Source: Dechloromonas denitrificans
GTDB taxonomy: Bacteria > Pseudomonadota > Gammaproteobacteria > Burkholderiales > Rhodocyclaceae
Length of the DNA stretch: 49,803 bases
Direction: 5' to 3'
NCBI RefSeq assembly: GCF_001551835.1
Contig: NZ_LODL01000040.1
Location: 15,167 to 64,969, forward strand
Shown: positions 44,859-49,803 of the stretch, one piece after another
Layout of the letters: each line of letters begins with the position of its first letter
Position numbering within the stretch: position 1 is the stretch's first letter
Translations under genes and position numbers: made by a program
The notes under the pieces: model-generated
Told to the model about the DNA's origin: nothing
Database searches by the model: none
Seen by the model: only the letters and a program-made list of their open reading frames with translations

Positions 44859-45958
44859 AAGCCGGCAGCGGCCTGGCCAACGGCCCGCACCCGGCGCCCG
44901 AACTGGCCAGCAAGGCCGTTCGCCAGGCCCTCGCCGCGGCCGGCCTGGAACGCGCCGCAGCCGTCATCCTGTTCCTGAGCCGCGAATTCAGTCGCCAGCC
45001 ACAGCCCGCCATCCTTGCCGCCGCCCGTGCCGCGGGCTGCCTGCAAGTCTTTGGCGGCACCGCCAGCGGCCTGTTTACCGAGCGCGGCTGGCTGCTCGAC
45101 CAACCCGGCGCCGCGGCGCTGGTTCTGGAAAATGCCGACCCGGCGCCGCCTGCAGCGCCGATCGTCTCGTTCAGCGGCCACACCACCCTGCCCTTTGCCT
45201 GGCACGAGGGCGTTCCGCGCCTGGGTCTCCTCGACACCGATGCCGCCGTCTGGACGCACGGCCGGCTGGCCACCGACGGCTGCGCCGAAGTCCGCCTGCC
45301 CGGCCAGACCCGCCTGGCCATCTCGCCTGGCCTGCGTCTGCTCGGCGAGGCCCTGCGCATCGATGCGACGCGCGGCTACGACATTTGTCGCTGCGCCGGC
45401 CAGACGGCGCTGGCCAGCCTGCAGCGCAACCTGCCAGCTGAACTGCGCGACAACATCCCGCTGCATCAGATCGTCGCCCTGCGCCTGCTGGACCAGCCGG
45501 GCATTCCCATCCTGTCGGCCAATGCCGATGGTTCGCTGAGCCTGGCCGAGGCGCTGAGCGAGGGTGAAACGATCACCTGGGCCATGCGCCAGCCGCTGGC
45601 CGCCGAGCAGGACATGCGGCAGGCACTAAGGGCGGCGACCATGGCGGTCAAGGCGGGCTCTGCGACCATAGAGACAACGGCTGGCCCTGCGACCATAGAA
45701 ACAACGGCTGGCCCTAGGGTCGACGTGCAAAAAGAGGGAATTTTCCGGCCGGATTGCGGCCTGATGTTCTCCTGCATCGGCCGCGGCCCGCTGTTCTACG
45801 GCGACGATGATCGCGACCTGCTCGCCTTCCGCCAGCAGTTTCCCGACACCCCGTTGCTCGGTGCCTACGGCAGCGGCCAGATTGCCCCGGCCGGCGCTCA
45901 AAACCGGCTGTTCCACAATTCCGTCATCACTCTACTTATTGAAGGCAAGCATGTTTAA
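44855..45958 (+). CDS. FIST-domain sensor protein
   Basis: 367 residues. FIST N (about 25-190) and FIST C (about 205-345) regions are recognised by AAAVILFLSREF, GGTASGLFTE, PDCGLMFSCIGRG and LLGAYGSGQIAP. FIST domains are proposed to bind small ligands such as amino acids in signal transduction. The start is GTG 44855, overlapping the nth stop. A tandem duplication of nine residues, ATIETTAGP twice (270-287), sits between the two domains. It overlaps the DUF1841 gene by 8 bp. Confidence 0.85.
   Translation: MKAGSGLANGPHPAPELASKAVRQALAAAGLERAAAVILFLSREFSRQPQPAILAAARAAGCLQVFGGTASGLFTERGWLLDQPGAAALVLENADPAPPAAPIVSFSGHTTLPFAWHEGVPRLGLLDTDAAVWTHGRLATDGCAEVRLPGQTRLAISPGLRLLGEALRIDATRGYDICRCAGQTALASLQRNLPAELRDNIPLHQIVALRLLDQPGIPILSANADGSLSLAEALSEGETITWAMRQPLAAEQDMRQALRAATMAVKAGSATIETTAGPATIETTAGPRVDVQKEGIFRPDCGLMFSCIGRGPLFYGDDDRDLLAFRQQFPDTPLLGAYGSGQIAPAGAQNRLFHNSVITLLIEGKHV
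45661..45714 (+). repeat. 27-bp tandem repeat inside the FIST gene
   Basis: Two adjacent 27-bp units (45661-45687 and 45688-45714) differ at one base and keep the frame, giving ATIETTAGP twice. The preceding sequence from about 45636 looks like a decayed partial copy. Near identity at the DNA level points to a recent duplication by slippage. Confidence 0.9.
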
Positions 45959-46382
45959 TCCGTCCCGCGAGCAAGTTCGTCGTTTCTTCTGCGATGCCTG
46001 GAAGAAACACCTGGAACGTCTGCCGCTGGTCGGCGCCGAAGTCACCGCCGCCGATCTCGCCATCCGTCATCCTGAATATCACGCCTTGCTTGCCGACAGT
46101 ACCGGCGCTATCGAGCAGGAATGGGCGCCGGAAGCCGGTCAGATGAATCCCTTCCTGCATCTCTCGCTGCACCTTGCCATCCACGAGCAGATCAGCATCG
46201 ACCAGCCGCCGGGCATCCGCGCCGCCTTCGACAGCCTGCGCAGCCGGATGGACCCGCACGATGCCGAACATGTGCTGCTCGAATGCCTCGGTGAAACCAT
46301 CTGGCGCGCCCAGCGCGAGGGCGGTCCGATGGATGCGCTGGCCTATGTCGACGCGGTGCGCCGCAAGGCCAGCCTGCTCTAG
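45951..46382 (+). CDS. DUF1841-family protein
   Basis: 143 residues, cytoplasmic. Recognised as DUF1841 from MFNPSREQVRRFF at the start and the HLSLHLAIHEQISIDQPPGIR block. This family is widespread in beta- and gammaproteobacteria and has no known function. The histidine-rich helix (HLSLHLAIHEQ) could bind metal; that is inference. GAAGG precedes the ATG, which overlaps the FIST stop. It ends the nth-FIST operon, 10 bp from the convergent ODP-like gene. Confidence 0.85.
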   Translation: MFNPSREQVRRFFCDAWKKHLERLPLVGAEVTAADLAIRHPEYHALLADSTGAIEQEWAPEAGQMNPFLHLSLHLAIHEQISIDQPPGIRAAFDSLRSRMDPHDAEHVLLECLGETIWRAQREGGPMDALAYVDAVRRKASLL

Positions 46383-46392
46383 TCGCGCCGCT

Positions 46393-47166
46393 TTATTGCG
46401 GCACGCAGTAGTGGGCCTGCGTCATCAGATCGACGCCGCACTCGATACCCTCGACCCAGCTGATGAAGTCGTTGACCGCGGCCTTGCCGGCAAAGCGGCT
46501 GCCGTGCTGCGGCACGATCTGCTCGATATCGAGCTGGCGCACCATGTTGGCCCAGAAACGGGCGACCTTGCGCGACACGATGTAGCGCCGATGAAAGCCT
46601 TCCATGAAACGGACATGGCTGGCGAAATCGCTGACCGGCTCGGCGGCCAGTTCGTGCGGCACCATTGAGGCGCCGAGGTCGCCGGAAAAGAGGATCTTGG
46701 CGATCGGGTCGTAAAACTGGAAGTTGCCTTCGGAATGCAGGAAGTGGGCCGGCAAGGCGATGATCTTGCACTGGCCGAGCGCAATCTGCGCCCCCTGGTC
46801 GGGAATGCCGACGATGCGGCCGGAAATGTCCTTGCCGTTGGTGAAATGCGGGACAAAGCGGGTCCACAGGTTTGAGATCAGGACCTTGCAGTGCGAGGCG
46901 ATGAACCACTTGTTGACCGAGGCGATGATGTCCGGATCGGGATGCGAGGCCAGGATGTAGTCGAGATCGCGCGACGGGAAATACTGCTGCATGTCCATCA
47001 GCAGCCCCGAGTAGGTCATGTTGCCGCCGGGGTCGATCAGCGCGCCGTGGCCATGATCGGCGATCAGGAACTGGTTGGACTGGACGGCACCGGTCGGCGA
47101 GTCATCAACCAGATCGTAAAACGCGTGAACGATGTGTTTTCCATCGTTGTAAAGCTCGACACCCAT
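46393..47166 (-). CDS. Metallo-beta-lactamase-fold protein, ODP/FprA-like
   Basis: 257 residues. The fold resembles the oxygen-binding di-iron domain of flavodiiron proteins without the flavodoxin part. Probable metal ligands are H75, D77 and D79 (SHPDPDII), H141 or H144, D163 (SGDLGAS) and H221 (PQHGSRF). The canonical last residue of the first motif, His, is Ile80. Such stand-alone ODP proteins are thought to bind or reduce oxygen and sense it for signalling or chemotaxis. Neighbouring c-di-GMP genes fit this. Its start is preceded by AAAGGGG. Confidence 0.78.
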   Translation of the reverse strand: MGVELYNDGKHIVHAFYDLVDDSPTGAVQSNQFLIADHGHGALIDPGGNMTYSGLLMDMQQYFPSRDLDYILASHPDPDIIASVNKWFIASHCKVLISNLWTRFVPHFTNGKDISGRIVGIPDQGAQIALGQCKIIALPAHFLHSEGNFQFYDPIAKILFSGDLGASMVPHELAAEPVSDFASHVRFMEGFHRRYIVSRKVARFWANMVRQLDIEQIVPQHGSRFAGKAAVNDFISWVEGIECGVDLMTQAHYCVPQ

Positions 47167-47219
47167 AATAACCCCTTTGCGAAGAGGGTGACATTATCTA
47201 CACACTACGGCGTTTTGCC

Positions 47220-47244
47220 TAATCAAAAAGAACTATTTTGATTA
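47220..47244. promoter_or_regulatory. 9+9 bp AT-rich inverted repeat upstream of the ODP-like gene
   Basis: TAATCAAAA (47220-47228) and TTTTGATTA (47236-47244) are exact inverted arms with a 7-bp centre, one base beyond the stop of the GspE-like gene and 54 bp before the ODP-like start. There is no T-run after the stem, so an operator is as likely as a terminator. Confidence 0.5.
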
Positions 47245-47245
47245 A

Positions 47246-49033
47246 CTAAATGTCATCGGCCGGCGGCGCCACCTTGATGATTTCCTCCAGCGAAGTCGCC
47301 CCCTGCGCCACCTTCAGCGCACCGGAAATGCGCAAGGGCCGCATCCCTTCGCGGTAGGCCTGCTCACGCAGTTTGGCCACTTCCATCGCCGGCTTGATCA
47401 TCCGGCGCACCTCGGGTGAGTTGAGCAGGATTTCGTAAATACCGACCCGGCCGATATAGCCGGTCATCCGGCATTCCAGGCAGCCGACCGGCTCCCAGAT
47501 CTGGGCCGGCTCGCCGGACTTCCACGGAGCGACCAGCGAGCGCCAGGCGGCGCGCTGATCTTCCGTCGTCGGCATCGGTTTCTTGCAATGCGGGCACAGC
47601 GTCCGGACCAGACGCTGCGCCATGACGCCGAGCAGCGTCGAATTGATCAGATAGGGCGGCACGCCGAGGTCGAGCAGGCGAGTGATCGCCGATGGCGCAT
47701 CGTTGGTGTGCAGCGTGGAGAGCACGAGGTGGCCGGTCAACGCCGCCTGGATGGCCATTTCTGCCGTTTCCAGGTCGCGGATTTCGCCGATCATCACGAT
47801 GTCCGGGTCCTGCCGCATCAGCGCCCGCACACCGTCGGCAAAACCGAGGTCGATGCTGTGTTGGACCTGCATCTGGTTGAAGGCGCCCTCGACCATTTCG
47901 ATCGGGTCCTCGATGGTGCATACATTGACTTCCGGCGTCGCCAGCTGTTTCAGCGTCGTGTACAGCGTCGTCGTCTTGCCCGAGCCGGTCGGGCCGGTGA
48001 CCAGGATGATGCCGTTCGGCGATGCGGTCATCTGCTTCCAGCGCGTCTGGTCGTCTTCGGAAAAGCCGAGCGAGCGGAAATCGCGGACCAGCACTTCCGG
48101 GTCGAAAATCCGCATCACCAGCTTTTCGCCAAAGGCGGTCGGCAGCGTCGACAGGCGCAGCTCCACCTCCTGCCCCGACGGCGTCCGTGTCTTGACCCGG
48201 CCATCCTGCGGCCGCCGTTTCTCGATGACGTCCATCCGGCCGAGCAGCTTGATGCGGCTGGTCATCGCGTTCATCACCGTCATCGGGATCTGGTACACCT
48301 GATGCAGCACGCCGTCGATGCGGAAACGGACGATACCGATGTCGCGCCGCGGCTCGATGTGAATATCCGAGGCGCGCTGGTCGAAGGCGTACTGCCACAG
48401 CCAGTCGACGATATGGACGATGTGCTGGTCGTTGGCATCGAACTGCTTGTTGCCCTTGCCGAGTTCGACCAGCTGCTCGAAGCTGGACAGCCCCGAAGTG
48501 ATCTCGCCCTTCGCCGCCGCTTTCTTGACCGACTTGGCGAGTGCGAAGAATTCGACCAGGTAACGCGAAATATCGTCCGGATTCGCCATCACCCGGCGAA
48601 TTTCCTTGCGCAGAATCGGCTTCAGCTCATCTTCCCATTCCCGGACGAAGGGCTCGGCGGTGGCGATGACGATCTCCCGCGTCGTCACCTGCACCGGCAG
48701 AATGCCGAAGCGCGCCGCGTAGGCGCTCGACATGACATCGGCGACCCCGGTGAAATCGATCTTGAGCGGGTCGATATGCAGGTAGTCGAGGCCGCTGCAG
48801 CCGGCCAGCCACTCGGTCAGCACCTCCAGCGTCAGCAGGCGCTGCGGCAGTTTTGGCGCCCGCCATTTCTGGTCGGCAATCACGATCAGCGGGTGGATCC
48901 GGCCGCCATGCAGGCGACGCTCGTTTTTCAGGGCCTCAGCCAGCGCCGGCTCGACCAGGCCATCCGCCACCATCAGCGCCAGCACCTCGGAAAGCGCCAG
49001 ACGGTGCTCGTGTGAATTCGCATTCTTGTTCAT
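47246..49033 (-). CDS. GspE/PilB-type secretion ATPase
   Basis: 595 residues. A variable N-terminal domain (about 1-150) precedes the ATPase core: Walker A GPTGSGKTT (347-355), Asp box ICTIEDP-like VCTIEDP, Walker B DPDIVMIGEIRD, and His box LHTNDA. Four cysteines C480, C483, C518 and C521 form the zinc site typical of GspE and PilB. Such ATPases drive type II secretion or type IV pilus assembly. No other secretion or pilus gene is in the window, so its partner system is elsewhere. ATG 49033 has only a weak ribosome binding site. Confidence 0.9.
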   Translation of the reverse strand: MNKNANSHEHRLALSEVLALMVADGLVEPALAEALKNERRLHGGRIHPLIVIADQKWRAPKLPQRLLTLEVLTEWLAGCSGLDYLHIDPLKIDFTGVADVMSSAYAARFGILPVQVTTREIVIATAEPFVREWEDELKPILRKEIRRVMANPDDISRYLVEFFALAKSVKKAAAKGEITSGLSSFEQLVELGKGNKQFDANDQHIVHIVDWLWQYAFDQRASDIHIEPRRDIGIVRFRIDGVLHQVYQIPMTVMNAMTSRIKLLGRMDVIEKRRPQDGRVKTRTPSGQEVELRLSTLPTAFGEKLVMRIFDPEVLVRDFRSLGFSEDDQTRWKQMTASPNGIILVTGPTGSGKTTTLYTTLKQLATPEVNVCTIEDPIEMVEGAFNQMQVQHSIDLGFADGVRALMRQDPDIVMIGEIRDLETAEMAIQAALTGHLVLSTLHTNDAPSAITRLLDLGVPPYLINSTLLGVMAQRLVRTLCPHCKKPMPTTEDQRAAWRSLVAPWKSGEPAQIWEPVGCLECRMTGYIGRVGIYEILLNSPEVRRMIKPAMEVAKLREQAYREGMRPLRISGALKVAQGATSLEEIIKVAPPADDI

Positions 49034-49130
49034 GCGCAGGAATATAGCGTGAGTCGTAACGCTTTGTAAGCGAGGCCACTTCTGTTTGCAGTCATTTACA
49101 ACTTGCCGGGATATCTTTTCAGCATCGTCC

Positions 49131-49136
49131 TACAAT
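49131..49136 (+). promoter_or_regulatory. -10 box before the Cys-repeat protein gene
   Basis: TACAAT (5 of 6 to consensus) lies 33 bp before the ATG. A convincing -35 box is not seen. A strong AAGGAG (49158-49163) follows and fixes the translation start. Confidence 0.4.
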
Positions 49137-49169
49137 CAAATTGAACCCACCAACAACAAGGAGCACAAA

Positions 49170-49803
49170 ATGAAATCCCGCCTGATGATGATCGGTAGCG
49201 CCTTGATCGCCGCGCTGTTCTGCTTGCCAGCCATCGCCCAACCCGGCCCCGGCATGGGCGGCATGGGTGGCCCCGACCAGATGATGGGTCAAGGCAAAGG
49301 CCCCGGCATGATGCAAGGGAGTGGGCCGGGCGCCCGCGGTCCGCGTGATTGCAGCCAGTCGGCCAACCCGGCTGCCTGCAATGCGCATCGCGAAGCCCAC
49401 GCCAAGGCGGTCGAAGCCTGCAAGGACAAGGCCGGCCCGCAGCGCAAGCAATGCATGGGCGAGCAAATGCAGAATTTCGACTGCAGCAAGTCCGCCAATC
49501 CGCAGCAATGCGAAGCCCGCAAGGCGGTGTACAAGGAATGCCAGAGCCAGACCGGCCCAGCCTTCCGCCAGTGCGTGCAGCAGCAGATGCCGCCGCGTGA
49601 CTGCAGCCAGTCGGCCAACCCGGCCGCTTGCAATGCGCATCGCGAAGCCCGCGCCCAGGCGGCCGAAGCCTGCAAGGGCATGGTCGGCCCGCAGCGCAAG
49701 CAATGCATGGGCGAGCAAATGCAGAAATTCGACTGCAGCAAGGCCGTCAATCCGCAGCAATGCGAAGCCCGCAAGGCGGTGTACAAGGAATGCCAGAGCC
49801 AGA
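49170..49803 (+). CDS. Exported Met/Gly-rich, Cys-repeat protein (cut by window end)
   Basis: At least 211 residues; no stop is reached. A signal peptide (about 1-23, ending AIA) is followed by a Gly/Met/Pro-rich stretch (24-59: GPGMGGMGG, DQMMGQGKG) and then cysteine repeats of 84 residues (from D60 and D144). Each repeat is made of two related halves, both opening DCS[QK]SANP. The first half has C-x8-C-x13-C-x10-C, the second C-x8-C-x9-C-x10-C. Charged helices between the cysteines suggest a disulfide-stapled helical hairpin. Met-rich plus Cys-rich exported proteins often bind copper or other metals; this is inference. No family is recognised. AAGGAG 6 bp before the ATG gives a confident start. 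Confidence 0.8.
   Translation, partial: MKSRLMMIGSALIAALFCLPAIAQPGPGMGGMGGPDQMMGQGKGPGMMQGSGPGARGPRDCSQSANPAACNAHREAHAKAVEACKDKAGPQRKQCMGEQMQNFDCSKSANPQQCEARKAVYKECQSQTGPAFRQCVQQQMPPRDCSQSANPAACNAHREARAQAAEACKGMVGPQRKQCMGEQMQKFDCSKAVNPQQCEARKAVYKECQSQ
49347..49803 (+). repeat. 252-bp coding tandem repeat, second copy truncated by window end
   Basis: Unit 1 runs 49347-49598 and unit 2 starts at 49599. The units are nearly identical in DNA over the visible 205 bp, and each holds two diverged half-units starting at 49347 and 49479. The high DNA identity suggests recent duplication or gene conversion. Confidence 0.85.

Noticed and set aside
49119..49760. 213-codon minus-strand frame made of repeats
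   Set aside because: It mirrors the Cys-repeat protein; the plus strand has a ribosome binding site, signal peptide and cysteine pattern.

Overview
The window is GC-rich chromosomal DNA, densely packed with genes on both strands. There are no tRNA or rRNA genes, insertion sequences, phage genes or CRISPR arrays. Several things point to a betaproteobacterium, most plausibly a Rhodocyclales relative (Dechloromonas/Azonexus type): a class 2 dihydroorotate dehydrogenase, a full Rnf/Rsx complex, the Aat plus Bpt N-degron transferases, a DUF1841 gene, AcuI and PrpE, and many c-di-GMP proteins. This placement is inferred from gene content, not from a phylogeny.

Layout. 1-730: a TetR regulator with an operator-like repeat cluster over its own start, and the ribosome binding site of an off-window divergent gene. 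725-5628 (-): exopolyphosphatase followed by an MCE/Mla-type lipid-transport operon (STAS-permease, ATPase, MCE protein, auxiliary lipoprotein). 5711-9815 (-): acrylyl-CoA reductase, a response regulator with a degenerate GGDEF domain, and propionyl-CoA synthetase. 9937-15063: an NlpC/P60 hydrolase and an Fe(III) ABC transporter whose three genes are scattered and partly inverted around an ankyrin gene. 15079-19044 (+): Aat, Bpt, an MliC-YbaY fusion, an unknown exported protein, a CapA-like phosphoesterase and a MaoC hydratase, then kup. 21155-26309: an AT-richer accessory block with a LysR regulator divergent from an operon of an aldo/keto reductase and three exported enzymes. 26457-31069 (-): a TolC-MacA-ATPase-permease exporter. 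31140-32963 (-): an orphan amino-acid-type binding protein and a second ankyrin protein paralogous to the first. 33090-39507 (+): pyrD and rsxABCDGE. 39519-44188 (-): a signalling and redox cassette (PAS-GGDEF cyclase, di-haem peroxidase, DAHL-PAS-GGDEF-EAL protein) lying between rsxE and nth. 44226-46382 (+): nth, a FIST protein and DUF1841. 46393-49033 (-): an ODP-like metallo-beta-lactamase-fold protein and an orphan GspE/PilB ATPase. 49170-end (+): a Met/Gly-rich, Cys-repeat exported protein cut by the window edge.

Functional themes. Many genes serve the envelope: Mla lipid traffic, MacA-TolC export, lysozyme-inhibitor and cell-wall enzymes. Others serve redox and iron: Rnf, Fbp, peroxidase, ODP protein, Nth. 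Four proteins carry GGDEF/EAL or receiver modules. Start-stop overlaps (ATGA or GTGA) are common and show tight translational coupling.

The least explained items are the Cys-repeat exported protein, the two ankyrin paralogues with a shared C-terminal motif, the Cys cluster in the FbpC ATPase, the LysR-controlled exported enzyme set, and a perfect 10+10 bp palindrome upstream of acuI. No gene-free stretch exceeds 300 bases.
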